A stretch of DNA of 64,000 bases, taken from CAVSJJ01 sp963771015. GTDB lineage: Bacteria; Actinomycetota; Actinomycetes; Actinomycetales; Dermatophilaceae. The DNA lies in contig CAVYRN010000005.1 of the NCBI GenBank assembly GCA_963771015.1, positions 124,001 to 188,000 on the forward strand, read 5' to 3'. This document shows, piece after piece, positions 51,783 to 60,312 of this stretch (positions are counted from its first letter, which is position 1; every line of letters begins with the position of its first letter). The notes beneath the pieces are model-generated. The model did no database searches. It was not told the origin of the DNA and saw only the letters and a list, made by a program, of their open reading frames with translations. The translations under genes were made by a program, and so were the position numbers.

Positions 51783-52331
51783 TCAGGCCTCCGTCGTCGC
51801 CACGTCGGCGACGTCTTCGGTGTTCTTCTGCGCGCGCAGCGCGTCGATGACCCGGGCGGCCTGCGACAGCGGTGCGGCGAAGAGGTAGACAGCCTTGCTG
51901 AGCGACGCGTTCATGGCGCCGGCCAGCTTGGCCAGGAGCACCTCACGAGACTCGAGGTCCGCGAGGGTGGTGATCTCGGCCGCGGAGAGCGGCTTGCCGT
52001 CGAGAACGCCGGCCTTGATCACCAGGGCGGGGTGTGCCTTGGCGAAGTCACGCAGACCCTTGGCCACCTCGACCGGGTCGCCTTCGACGAAGGCGATCGC
52101 GGACGGGCCGACGAGCTGGCCGTCGAAGGCCGTGACACCGGCCTCCTGTGCGGCGCGCTTGGTCAGCGTGTTCTTGACCACGGCGTAGGTCGCGTTGCCA
52201 CGGAGGTTGTTGCGCAGCTCGGTGATCTGGCTCACCGTGAGCCCGCGGTACTCCGTGAGCACGGCCGCACCGGAGGACCGGAACTTGTCCGTCAGCTCGG
52301 CGATGGCCGCGGCCCTGTCAGCACGTGACAT
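51783..52331 (-). CDS. rplJ: 50S ribosomal protein L10
   Basis: 182 residues from ATG 52331, with GAAGGAGG upstream. ADRAAAIAELTDKFRSSGAAVLTEYRGLTVSQITELRNNLR and LTKRAAQEAGV are typical of L10, which anchors L7/L12 dimers and autoregulates the operon. The C-terminal tail after the L12-binding helix is slightly extended (TEDVADVATTEA). Confidence 0.98.
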   Translation of the reverse strand: MSRADRAAAIAELTDKFRSSGAAVLTEYRGLTVSQITELRNNLRGNATYAVVKNTLTKRAAQEAGVTAFDGQLVGPSAIAFVEGDPVEVAKGLRDFAKAHPALVIKAGVLDGKPLSAAEITTLADLESREVLLAKLAGAMNASLSKAVYLFAAPLSQAARVIDALRAQKNTEDVADVATTEA

Positions 52332-52339
52332 GTGGCCTC

Positions 52340-52530
52340 CTTCCGTCGGGTCGACCGACGGCGAGGGCCTCGCACGAGAAGAGCCCCGGCGCAGGGCACG
52401 GGGCTCCGGCATACGCAGCTGGTATGCCGTGCGAAACGTTGCCTGCGCTGGACGCCCCACTCGAGCGGGACCTTCGGTCACGTGCATGCACACGCGACGA
52501 CCGGCGGTCTTGGGTCACCGAGAAGGATAC
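52340..52530 (-). ncRNA. Probable L10 leader of the rplJ-rplL mRNA
   Basis: The 190 bases before rplJ hold conserved-looking CCAAGACCGCCGG (minus strand, about 52518-52500), a GAGCCCC/GGGGCTC stem (52381-52387 with 52400-52406), and the octamer hairpin CGGCATAC-7-GTATGCCG (52407-52429). Position and the AAGACCGC segment fit the L10 autoregulatory leader known in many bacteria. The family match is from memory. Confidence 0.5.
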
Positions 52531-52593
52531 GGGCCGGCCGCGCCCTCGGCCAAATCGGCCTCTCGGCGGCCCTGCCGACCGAGCCGGGTGCGC

Positions 52594-53346
52594 TCACCCG
52601 GTCGTGTACGGGGTCACCTTGTCGGCTTGTGGCGGGTCGACCGGCATGATGGCGCCCCAGTCCGAGTACGCGAGCGTGAACGTCTGGGTGGCCATCCGGA
52701 CCGTTGCCGTCACCGGCCGGTCGTCCACGACGGTGACGTCGATGGCCGCGTCCACCCCGGCCGCCCCGGCCGCCGAGGGCTTGGGGACGACGTGATACGT
52801 CACCTGGTCGCCCTGGACGGCCGACACCGTCACATCGCTCTGGTCCTCCAGCGCCCGCAGGAACAGATGCAGGTTGGCGAAGTTGGCCAGGGCCATGATC
52901 GAGGAGACCAGGGCCACCTCGCCCTGGTCCGTCGAGGCGGCGGACGCGGACTGCCACTCGTCGGTCGTGCCGGCCTTGGGCAGGTAGATCGTCGACCCGA
53001 CGACGAGGATCGGTCGCCCTCCCCCGATGGGATCCTGCAGCTTCATCGTGGCCACTGCGTTGCCGAAGAAGATGAGCTCAGCCCGGACGGGGGCCTGGGT
53101 ACCGGTGGTGATCATCACGGCGGCACCCCCCGCCGCCGTCATCGTCTCGAACAGGTGGGCGGCCAGGTTGGTGGCACTCACCACCTCCCCGACGGCGTGC
53201 GTCGGTGCGGGAGATGTCGTGCTCGATGTCGCCGACGTCGCCGACGTCGCCGAGGTCACCGACGCCGAGGCGCCGGACCCACAGCCGCTCAGGCCAAGGC
53301 CCACGAGGGCCGCGCACACGACCAACGCCCGCTGAGCACGCGCCAT
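52594..53346 (-). CDS. LppX/LprG-type lipoprotein (paralogue 1)
   Basis: 250 residues with a signal peptide and lipobox LGLSGCGS (Cys about 22), then a Ser/Thr-rich linker with (Thr-Ser-Ala) repeats encoded by a short DNA repeat (about 53228-53264), and a beta-rich domain ending QTFTLAYSDWGAIMPVDPPQAD. The LppX/LprAFG family carries lipids across the periplasm in mycobacteria. One intact paralogue (53566) and one fragment lie upstream. Confidence 0.82.
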   Translation of the reverse strand: MARAQRALVVCAALVGLGLSGCGSGASASVTSATSATSATSSTTSPAPTHAVGEVVSATNLAAHLFETMTAAGGAAVMITTGTQAPVRAELIFFGNAVATMKLQDPIGGGRPILVVGSTIYLPKAGTTDEWQSASAASTDQGEVALVSSIMALANFANLHLFLRALEDQSDVTVSAVQGDQVTYHVVPKPSAAGAAGVDAAIDVTVVDDRPVTATVRMATQTFTLAYSDWGAIMPVDPPQADKVTPYTTG

Positions 53347-53397
53347 CGGAGGGTCCTCTCGCCGGGGTCGGACGGGCGCTCAGCACCGTACACCCGC

Positions 53398-53565
53398 AGC
53401 CACGGGGCGGTGGGGGTGCCGATCTGGTCCGGCGCGGGCGCGCTGATCGACACCGGCATCCCCCGGTCGGAGTGGTCGTACGTCAGCGTCGTCCCGCCGA
53501 TGACGACCTCGACGTGCGAGATCCGGACAGCCACGCGTGCGGAGCGACGCAGGGACCCATGAGGC
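53398..53565 (-). pseudogene. C-terminal fragment of a third LppX/LprG-like lipoprotein
   Basis: The frame around VRISHVEVVIGGTTLTYDHSDRGMPVSISAPAPDQIGTP lines up with the end of both neighbouring lipoproteins (..AVAYTDWGAAVDITAPPPADVGTF and ..TLAYSDWGAIMPVDPPQAD). There is no signal peptide or lipobox and only about 50 matching residues. It lies exactly between the two full copies, as expected after a tandem duplication and deletion. The matching part is about 53416-53560. Confidence 0.55.
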
Positions 53566-54342
53566 TCAGTTCGCCTGCGGAGACTCGAAGGTGCCGACGT
53601 CGGCGGGCGGCGGGGCGGTGATGTCGACGGCGGCGCCCCAGTCGGTGTAGGCGACGGCGACGTCCTGACCGGCCGCGGTCATCGACGCGGCGATCGGGCG
53701 GTCCCGGCCGTCGAGGACGAAGGTCACCTCGGTGGTGGTCCCCCTCGGCACGTCCAACCCGTAGGCGGCACCGTCGAGCAGTTCCTTCGGGTCGACGCTG
53801 ACGGTGTAGCTCACCCGGTCGGCGGTGGGGTCGACGACGGTCGCCGTCCTGCCCTTGAGGGCCCGGGCGAGGGTGCCGGGGTCGACGAACCCGCTCCGCA
53901 GCGCCGTCATGAAGAACCGGCTCATCGTGCTGGCCGCGGTCGGGTCGAGCCGGATCCAGGTCGTGACCTGGTCCGGCATGTTCGAGACGTAGAGGACGCC
54001 CCCGACGAGAAGGAGGTCCATCGAGGACCCCTCGACGCCCAACGTCAGACGCTCCTCGACGCTCGACCCGCCATAGCGCACCGCGACGGTCGAGGCGGAC
54101 CCGCCCGCGATGATCGTGGCCCGCCCGGTGCCCGCCGCTGCCATCGCGGAGCCGATCCGGTCGGCGAGGTCGGCACCGGGAAGGGTGGAACCCTCCTCGA
54201 CCCGGACCGTGGGGGTCGCCGGCGGCGAGGGCGAGCCGCCGGGCACCGCCTCGGCGTCGGTCGCGACGACCGAACAGCCGGCGACGGCGATCGCCGCGGC
54301 CAGCGCGCCGGCCGCGGCGATCGAGCGTCGGACGAACCGCAC
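53566..54342 (-). CDS. LppX/LprG-type lipoprotein (paralogue 2)
   Basis: 258 residues from GTG 54342. The signal peptide has lipobox AVAGCSV (Cys about 23), followed by a Pro/Ser linker and the LprG-like domain (TLPGADLADRIGSAMAAAGTGRATI, LLLVGGVLYVSNMPDQ, DGRDRPIAASMTAAGQDVAVAYTDWG). Probably an extracytoplasmic lipid-binding lipoprotein. It starts right after rplA (1-base gap), suggesting co-transcription with the ribosomal genes. Confidence 0.82.
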   Translation of the reverse strand: MRFVRRSIAAAGALAAAIAVAGCSVVATDAEAVPGGSPSPPATPTVRVEEGSTLPGADLADRIGSAMAAAGTGRATIIAGGSASTVAVRYGGSSVEERLTLGVEGSSMDLLLVGGVLYVSNMPDQVTTWIRLDPTAASTMSRFFMTALRSGFVDPGTLARALKGRTATVVDPTADRVSYTVSVDPKELLDGAAYGLDVPRGTTTEVTFVLDGRDRPIAASMTAAGQDVAVAYTDWGAAVDITAPPPADVGTFESPQAN

Positions 54343-54343
54343 G

Positions 54344-55063
54344 TCAGGCCTGGGCGTCGTCCTCGGCGAGCAGGTTCCGGGTGCGGGAGAAGTCCAGGGG
54401 GATGCCGGGACCCATCGTCGTGGCCAGCGTGGCCTTGGCGATGTAACGGCCCTTGGAGGAGGCCGGCTTGAGCCGGAGGACCTCCTCGAGCGCGGCGGCG
54501 TAGTTCTCGACGAGCGCCGTCTCGTCGAAGGAGACCTTGCCGATGATGAAGTGAAGGTTCGCGTGCTTGTCGACGCGGAACTCGATCTTGCCGCCCTTGA
54601 TGTCGGTGACCGCCTTGGCGGTGTCCATCGTCACCGTGCCCGTCTTGGGGTTCGGCATGAGGCCACGGGGGCCGAGGACCTTACCGAGCCGGCCGACCTT
54701 GCCCATCATGTCCGGCGTCGCGACGACGGCGTCGAAATCCAGCCAGCCGCCGGAGACCTTCTCGATCATGTCGTCGGACCCGACGAAGTCGGCGCCGGCC
54801 GCAATGGCCGCGTCGGCTTTGTCACCGTTGGCGAAGACGAGGACCCGGGCCGTCTTGCCGGTGCCGTGCGGGAGGTTGACGGTGCCGCGGACCATCTGGT
54901 CCGCCTTGCGGGGGTCGACGCCGAGCCGCATGGCGACCTCGACCGTCTCGTCGTACTTCGCCGAGGCCGTGGCCTTGGCGATACGCACCGCATCCAGCGG
55001 TGCGTAGACGGTCGAGAGGTCGATCTTCTCGGCCGCCGAGCGGTATGCCTTGCTGCGCTTCAT
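54344..55063 (-). CDS. rplA: 50S ribosomal protein L1
   Basis: 239 residues from ATG 55063 with an upstream GGAGAAGAC. VEVAMRLGVDPRKADQMVRGTVNLPHGTGK and KVLGPRGLMPNPKTGTVT are diagnostic of L1, which binds 23S rRNA at the mobile stalk and represses its own operon. Follows rplK by 131 bases containing two hairpins. Confidence 0.98.
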   Translation of the reverse strand: MKRSKAYRSAAEKIDLSTVYAPLDAVRIAKATASAKYDETVEVAMRLGVDPRKADQMVRGTVNLPHGTGKTARVLVFANGDKADAAIAAGADFVGSDDMIEKVSGGWLDFDAVVATPDMMGKVGRLGKVLGPRGLMPNPKTGTVTMDTAKAVTDIKGGKIEFRVDKHANLHFIIGKVSFDETALVENYAAALEEVLRLKPASSKGRYIAKATLATTMGPGIPLDFSRTRNLLAEDDAQA

Positions 55064-55127
55064 GTCTTCTCCTGGTGTCGTGCTCGGTTGGAGGTGTGGT
55101 CCTCGGGCCAGCGCCTGGCCCTGCCAC

Positions 55128-55190
55128 CGCCGCGTATGCCGCGGGTGCGGCATACCGGCGTCCTGTCACCCACCCGGGGGCGGGTGACAG
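55128..55190 (-). terminator. Two hairpins between rplK and rplA
   Basis: Hairpin 1: GTATGCCGC (55134-55142) with GCGGCATAC (55147-55155), extended by outer pairs 55128-55131 with 55157-55160. Hairpin 2: CTGTCACCC (55163-55171) with GGGTGACAG (55182-55190). They lie within the rplK-rplA mRNA and may attenuate, process or stabilise it. Hairpin 1 is another inverted pair of the octamer. Confidence 0.65.
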
Positions 55191-55194
55191 CTCG

Positions 55195-55626
55195 TCACAG
55201 CTCGGTCTCGACGCCCATCTGACGAGCGGTACCGGCGATGATCTTCATCGCGGCCTCGATGTCGTTGGCGTTGAGGTCGGGCATCTTCGTCTCGGCGATC
55301 TCACGGACCTGGTCGCGGGTCAGCTTGGCGACCTTGGTCTTGTGCGGCTCGCCGGAGCCCTTGGGGACGCCGGCGGCCTTCTTGATGAGCTCGGAGGCCG
55401 GCGGGGTCTTGGTGATGAAGGTGAACGACCGGTCCTCGTAGACCGTGATGACGACGGGGATGATGTTGCCCCGCTGGTGCTCGGTCGCCGCGTTGTACGC
55501 CTTGACGAACTCCATGATGTTGACGCCGTGCTGGCCGAGCGCGGGGCCGACCGGGGGCGCCGGGGTGGCCGCACCAGCCTGAATCTGCAGGTTGATGTAG
55601 CCGGAGACCTTCTTCTTGGGAGGCAT
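55195..55626 (-). CDS. rplK: 50S ribosomal protein L11
   Basis: 143 residues from ATG 55626. PPKKKVSGYINLQIQAGAATPAPPVGPALGQHGVNIMEFVKAYN and the C-terminal rRNA-binding PDLNANDIEAAMKIIAGTARQMGV are standard. It forms the GTPase-associated centre and is the target region of thiopeptides. Order nusG-rplK-rplA is the universal one. Confidence 0.98.
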   Translation of the reverse strand: MPPKKKVSGYINLQIQAGAATPAPPVGPALGQHGVNIMEFVKAYNAATEHQRGNIIPVVITVYEDRSFTFITKTPPASELIKKAAGVPKGSGEPHKTKVAKLTRDQVREIAETKMPDLNANDIEAAMKIIAGTARQMGVETEL

Positions 55627-55691
55627 GTTCGGTGTGGGTCCTTTTCTGTTCTGTGGGCCGACGCCACTGGGCGATGACCCGGTTGCAGGGT

Positions 55692-55718
55692 CCGTGGGCT
55701 CCCGGGCGGGGCCCACGG
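55692..55718 (-). terminator. Hairpin between nusG and rplK
   Basis: CCGTGGGC (55692-55699) pairs with GCCCACGG (55711-55718) around an 11-base loop, 14 bases after the nusG stop. A possible attenuator or terminator. Confidence 0.5.
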
Positions 55719-55731
55719 GGCCGTCCTCGCG

Positions 55732-56664
55732 TCAGATCTTGGCGACCTGGCTGAAGGACAGCTCGACCGGGGTCTCCCGGCCGAAGATGGAGACGAGCAC
55801 CTTGAGCTTCTGGGACTCGACGTTGATCTCGGAGATCGTGGCGGGCAGGGTCTCGAACGGTCCGTCCATGACGGTGACCGACTCGCCCACCTCGAAGTCG
55901 ACGAAGGCGACCTCCTTGGTGCCGCCCTTCGCCCCAGGAACGGCGGTGCCGGCGGCGACCGCGGCGGCGACCTCGAGGTCGGCCGGCTTGATCATCGCGT
56001 AGACCTCGTCGAGGGTCAGCGGAACAGGCTGGTGGGCGTTGCCGACGAAGCCAGTGACACCGGGGGTGTGCCGCACGGCGCCCCAGGACTCGTCGGTCAG
56101 CTCCATCCGGACCAGGACGTAGCCGGGCATCCGGACCCGGCGGACGAGCTTGCGCTGGCCGCCCTTGATCTCGGTGACCTCCTCCATGGGGACCTGGATC
56201 TCGAAGATGAAGTCCTCCATGTTGAGGGACTGGATCCGGGTCTCGAGGTTGGCCTTGACGCGGTTCTCGTAGCCCGCGTAGGAGTGCACGACGTACCAGT
56301 CGCCGAACTTGCTCGCCAGCTCCTCCTTGAAGGCCTGGATCGGGTCGGCCTCCGGCGCGTCGACGGTGTCGTCATCGATGGCCCCATCGGCGTCCGCAGC
56401 GGCGTCGGCGTCGGCGGCCTCATCTGCCTCCGCCTCGACGACCTCGCCGGTCACCGGATCGACGACGACGTCGTCCTCGCTCTCCTCGACGGCCTCGACG
56501 GTCGGCTCCTCGCCAGGGGTCTCGTCGACCACAGGCTCCTCGCCAGGGGTCTCGTCGACCACAGGCTCCTCGCCGGGCGCGTCGTCGGCCGGGGTGGGGT
56601 CGACGAACTCCAGCGCCGCGGGGGCCTGCCCCTCGCCGCTCTCAGTGCTCCATTGGTCGGGCAC
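55732..56664 (-). CDS. nusG: Transcription antitermination/termination factor NusG with long acidic N-terminal extension
   Basis: 310 residues from GTG 56664, against about 180 for E. coli NusG. The NGN domain (FGDWYVVHSYAGYENRVKANLETRI to RMELTDESWGAVRHTPGVTGFVG) starts near residue 118. The KOW domain (FEVGESVTVMDGPFETLPATISEINVESQKLKVLVSIFGRETPVELSFSQV) is at the end. The first ~115 residues are Asp/Glu-rich with tandem copies of a DETPGEEPVV unit, encoded by a 30-bp direct repeat (56504-56533, 56534-56563, partial third). Acidic extensions are known in actinobacterial NusG. It follows secE by 74 bases. Confidence 0.96.
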   Translation of the reverse strand: MPDQWSTESGEGQAPAALEFVDPTPADDAPGEEPVVDETPGEEPVVDETPGEEPTVEAVEESEDDVVVDPVTGEVVEAEADEAADADAAADADGAIDDDTVDAPEADPIQAFKEELASKFGDWYVVHSYAGYENRVKANLETRIQSLNMEDFIFEIQVPMEEVTEIKGGQRKLVRRVRMPGYVLVRMELTDESWGAVRHTPGVTGFVGNAHQPVPLTLDEVYAMIKPADLEVAAAVAAGTAVPGAKGGTKEVAFVDFEVGESVTVMDGPFETLPATISEINVESQKLKVLVSIFGRETPVELSFSQVAKI

Positions 56665-56738
56665 GTGCTACCTACTTCCTTCGCTGTCCAGGTCGACGGT
56701 GTCGAGCCGCGGCACGGGTGTGGCGGTCGTGAACGGCG

Positions 56739-57008
56739 TCACTTGCCGAACACGAGCCCGACGAGCTTGGTGAACCCGAAGTCCATGCCTGCGGCGAGTC
56801 CCATCATCACCGAGACGAACACGATGACGACGATCACGTAGTTCCACAGCTCGGACCGGGTCGGTCGGACCACCTTGCGCAGCTCGTCGAGGATCTGGCT
56901 GATGAACAGCGCGATGGACCGGACGAACCGCGTCAGCGGGTTGCCGCGGTCGGCGGCGCCCTTGGTGCCGCTGCGGCGCGACCCGCGGGACTGGCCCACT
57001 TCCGTCAC
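56739..57008 (-). CDS. secE: Preprotein translocase subunit SecE
   Basis: 89 residues from GTG 57008. A hydrophilic N-terminus is followed by the amphipathic helix LDELRKVVRPTRSELWNYV and one transmembrane helix (VIVVIVFVSVMMGLAAGMDF), the standard single-spanning SecE. It clamps SecY in the translocon. Located between tRNA-Trp and nusG, as in most actinobacteria. Confidence 0.96.
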   Translation of the reverse strand: MTEVGQSRGSRRSGTKGAADRGNPLTRFVRSIALFISQILDELRKVVRPTRSELWNYVIVVIVFVSVMMGLAAGMDFGFTKLVGLVFGK

Positions 57009-57113
57009 GATGCCTCTTCCTTCGCTGTCGCTCGGTGGCCGCGTCTGCCGGGCCACTCGTCGTGCAGCCGCCGCGCCGAGTGCCATGCGACCACGACGAC
57101 GAGACCTGCTACG

Positions 57114-57186
57114 CAGGGCAGGAGGGACTCGAACCCCCAACCGCCGGTTTTGGAGACCGGTGCTCTACCAATTGAGCCACTGCCCT
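57114..57186 (-). tRNA. tRNA-Trp (anticodon CCA)
   Basis: Minus-strand cloverleaf of 73 bases. The acceptor AGGGCAG pairs with CTGCCCT, the anticodon stem CCGGT/ACCGG holds loop CTCCAAA with anticodon CCA, and the T-arm contains GGTTCGAGTCC. CCA is not encoded. Adjacent to secE, its usual place. Confidence 0.96.
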
Positions 57187-57429
57187 ACGGAACGCACCTG
57201 CTGGGTACGGTGGTTCCGGGAGGCGGCCGACGAGGTTCCGAGCCGAGCTTTCCCCAGCCGCCGGAGGCGGCCGTCGACGAGGTCCGTCGACGGGCATGAC
57301 TCAGCATGGTTGTCGTCAACCACCCGACGGGCAAGCATACGTGACGCTCCCCCGACGGCGCGAACCCGCCCGTGGACCGGAGACCGGACGCAGGCCCACG
57401 GCATACCCGCTCGATGCCACGATGGGACG

Positions 57430-58728
57430 GTGAGTACGACGACGAGCGACCACGTCCCGCTGGCCACCTTCTCGCGCGAGGACCTGACGGCCTTCCTCGC
57501 CGAGCAGCGCTCCGCGTATGCCGAGCTCCAGGCGCGCGGCCTGCGCCTGGACCTCACCCGGGGCAAGCCCTCGACGGAGCAGCTGGACCTCTCCGACGGG
57601 CTCCTGGACCTGCCCCTGGGACACGCCGACGCCTCCGGGGCCGACGTGCGCAACTACGGCAGCCTCCAGGGCATCGCGGAGCTGCGGGCGATGTTCGCCG
57701 AGCTGCTGTGGGTCGAACCGGAGCAGGTCGTCGCCGGAGGCAACTCGAGCCTGACGATGATGCACGACGTCGTCGTCGACCTCCTCCTCCATGGCGCCAC
57801 CGACTCCCCGCGGCCCTGGTCGCAGGAGGAGAAGGTCACCTTCATCTGCCCGGTCCCGGGCTACGACCGGCACTTCGCCATGCTCGCCTCACACGGGATC
57901 GACATGGTGACCGTCCCGATGAACCAGGACGGGCCGGACGCCGAGGCCGCCGCCCGGATCGCCGCCACCGACCCCAGCGTCAAGGGCATGTGGGTCGTCC
58001 CGACCTACGCCAACCCGACCGGCTCGGTGTGCTCGCAGGAGGTCGCCGCCGCCCTGGCCTCGATGCAGACCGCGGCCCCGGACTTCAGGATCTTCTGGGA
58101 CAACGCCTACGCCTTCCACCACCTCACCGAGGAGGAGGCCAAGAGCGCCGACGTCCTCTCCCTGGCGGCGGCCTCCGGGCATCCGGACCGGCCGATCATG
58201 TTCGCGTCGACCTCGAAGATCACGTATGCCGGTGCGGGGGTGGCCTTCCTCGCCGCCTCCGTGGACAACGTCGCGTGGTACCTCCGGCACCTCGCGATGG
58301 CCTCGATCGGACCGGACAAGGTCAACCAGCTCCGCCACGCGCAGTTCTTCGGCTCCGCCGAGGGGGTCCGTGAGCACATGCTCCGGCACCGGGCCATCAT
58401 CGCCCCGAAGTTCGCGGCGGTCGAAGAGGCCCTGACCTCGGCCCTGGGCGGACGAGGGGTCGCGTCGTGGACCCACCCGGCCGGCGGCTACTTCGTCAGC
58501 CTCGACGTCCTCGACGGGACGGCCTCGCGCGTCGTCGAGCTCGCCAAGGCGGCCGGGATCGCCCTCACCCCTGCCGGTGCGTCCTTCCCCCGTGGCAGGG
58601 ACCCGCGGGACGGGAACATCCGGCTGGCCCCGACCTACCCCGAGCTCGACGAGGTCCGGACGGCCATGGCGGGTGTCGCCACGTGCGTCCTGCTTGCCGC
58701 CGCCGAGCGGCTCGCGGCCGGGGAGTAG
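57430..58728 (+). CDS. Aminotransferase, fold-type I (class Ic aspartate-aminotransferase type)
   Basis: 432 residues from GTG 57430 with CACGAT 6 bases upstream. RLDLTRGKPSTEQLDLS and GSLQGIAELRAMFAELL at the N-terminus are followed by VPTYANPTGSV, FWDNAYAFHHL and the PLP-lysine segment FASTSKITYAGAGVAFLA. The pattern matches the Corynebacterium AspC-like PF12897 subgroup, which transaminates aspartate with 2-oxoglutarate. Complete and single-copy here; not in an operon. Confidence 0.88.
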   Translation: MSTTTSDHVPLATFSREDLTAFLAEQRSAYAELQARGLRLDLTRGKPSTEQLDLSDGLLDLPLGHADASGADVRNYGSLQGIAELRAMFAELLWVEPEQVVAGGNSSLTMMHDVVVDLLLHGATDSPRPWSQEEKVTFICPVPGYDRHFAMLASHGIDMVTVPMNQDGPDAEAAARIAATDPSVKGMWVVPTYANPTGSVCSQEVAAALASMQTAAPDFRIFWDNAYAFHHLTEEEAKSADVLSLAAASGHPDRPIMFASTSKITYAGAGVAFLAASVDNVAWYLRHLAMASIGPDKVNQLRHAQFFGSAEGVREHMLRHRAIIAPKFAAVEEALTSALGGRGVASWTHPAGGYFVSLDVLDGTASRVVELAKAAGIALTPAGASFPRGRDPRDGNIRLAPTYPELDEVRTAMAGVATCVLLAAAERLAAGE

Positions 58729-58752
58729 TCGCTCGTTCCGTACAGTGAGGTT

Positions 58753-59265
58753 ATGTCCGACACCGGCGACCCCACGCATGACGACACGAGCCCGACCGAC
58801 GAGCGGCCCCTCGACCAGCTGACCGAGGCCGACACGCTCGACGACACCGGGGTCGAGGACCCGCTGGACCGGGGGTACTCGCCGCCGGACACCGACCGGG
58901 GCTCGCGCGCGTTCGGGGTCACCGCCGAGGAACAACACCGCGACGAGCCCCTCGAGGAGCGCATCCGTCAGGAGGTCCCGGACCCGGGCTCGGCGTACGG
59001 CCCTCCGGACAACGAGAGCGGCCTGGACACCGTCATGGTCGGCGGTGACGACCCGGACGCCATCCTCGCTGAGGAGGACTGGCTCGGCGACGGGGAGGTC
59101 GGCCGGGAGCGGTCCGGGCGGCTCGTCGCCACCGACGAGGGCGCCCACGAGGACGAGGAGGGCGAGCTGTGGGCCCTGGACGTCGGCATCGACGGTGCCG
59201 CCGCGTCCGCCGAGGAGGCGGCCGTCCACGTCATCGACGAGGAGAGCGAGACCGGCGAGGCGTGA
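58753..59265 (+). CDS. DUF5709-family acidic protein
   Basis: 170 residues, very rich in Asp and Glu, with the DUF5709-like segments TEADTLDDTGVEDPLDRGYSPPD and EERIRQEVPDPGSAYG. No hydrophobic core or catalytic motif evident, so probably largely disordered. Function unknown; conserved among actinobacteria. TACAGT (58741-58746) lies 6 bases before ATG 58753. Its stop overlaps the next start by 4 bases. Confidence 0.85.
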   Translation: MSDTGDPTHDDTSPTDERPLDQLTEADTLDDTGVEDPLDRGYSPPDTDRGSRAFGVTAEEQHRDEPLEERIRQEVPDPGSAYGPPDNESGLDTVMVGGDDPDAILAEEDWLGDGEVGRERSGRLVATDEGAHEDEEGELWALDVGIDGAAASAEEAAVHVIDEESETGEA

Positions 59266-60293
59266 GCGCGTCGTCCCGGTCCCTGGCGGCGCTCCCCAAG
59301 GCGCACCTCCATCTGCACTTCACCGGCTCGATGCGGATCGAGACGGTGCGTGAGCTCGCCGAGTGGCACGGCATCCGGCTGCCGGCATCGCTCGTCGAGC
59401 AGTGGCCACCCCGCTTCGACGCCGGCCACGAGCGGGGCTGGTTCCGCTTCCAGCGGCTCTACGACGCCGCGCGCGCCTGCGTGAGAGGCGAGCGTGAGAT
59501 GCGGCGGATCGTCCGCGAAGCCGCACTGGCCGACGGCGCCGAGGGGTCACGGTGGCTCGAGATCCAGGTGGACCCGACGTCCTACGCCCCGTTCGTCGGT
59601 GGGATCACCCCGGCCCTCGAGATCGTCCTCGACGAGGCTCGCTCGGTGTCCCGGGAGCCCGGCGCGGCGGCCGTGGGGGTCATCGTCGCGGCGAGCCGGC
59701 TGCGGCATCCCCTCGAGGCTCGCACGCTGGCTCGGCTCGCGGCGCGGCATGCCGGGGAGGGCGCGGGCGACGTCATCGGCTTCGGGCTGAGCAACGACGA
59801 GCGCCGGGGTGCGACCGAGGAGTTCGGCCGGGCCTTCGAGATCGCCCGGGCCGCGGGGCTCGCGCTGGTCCCCCACGCCGGTGAGCTCCTGGGACCGACG
59901 GCGGTCGAGGCGACCCTGCAGCACCTGCGACCGGACCGTCTCGGCCACGGGGTGCGATCGGTCGAGGACCCCCGCGTGCTGGAGCGGGTCATCGACGACG
60001 GGGTGGCCCTCGAGGTCTGTCCCGGCAGCAACGTCGCGCTCGGCGTCTACGACGACGCGGCGCAGGTACCGCTTCTCCACCTCCTCGACGCCGGCGCCAC
60101 CGTGGCACTCGGCGCGGACGACCCGCTCATCTTCGGCACCCGCCTCGTCGACCAGTACGCCACCGCCCGGGGCGTCCACGGCCTCGACGACGCCGCGCTG
60201 GCCCGGCTGGCCCGCTTCTCGTTCGAGGCCAGCCGGGTGCCGGCCGAGGTGCGCTCGGTCGCGCTGGCCGACATCGACGCCTGGCTGGGCTGA
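59262..60293 (+). CDS. add: Adenosine deaminase-family amidohydrolase
   Basis: 343 residues from GTG 59262. KAHLHLHFTGSMR carries the first zinc ligands, LVPHAGELLGP the third and catalytic Glu area, DRLGHGVRSVEDP the catalytic His, and GADDPLIFGT the last Asp pair. It converts adenosine to inosine (or adenine to hypoxanthine in the related branch), feeding the guanine pathway genes elsewhere in the window. Coupled to the DUF5709 gene by GTGA. The family's deoxyadenosine specificity cannot be judged. Confidence 0.88.
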   Translation: MSASSRSLAALPKAHLHLHFTGSMRIETVRELAEWHGIRLPASLVEQWPPRFDAGHERGWFRFQRLYDAARACVRGEREMRRIVREAALADGAEGSRWLEIQVDPTSYAPFVGGITPALEIVLDEARSVSREPGAAAVGVIVAASRLRHPLEARTLARLAARHAGEGAGDVIGFGLSNDERRGATEEFGRAFEIARAAGLALVPHAGELLGPTAVEATLQHLRPDRLGHGVRSVEDPRVLERVIDDGVALEVCPGSNVALGVYDDAAQVPLLHLLDAGATVALGADDPLIFGTRLVDQYATARGVHGLDDAALARLARFSFEASRVPAEVRSVALADIDAWLG

Positions 60294-60312
60294 GGCTCTC
60301 GCCCCGCTGCGC

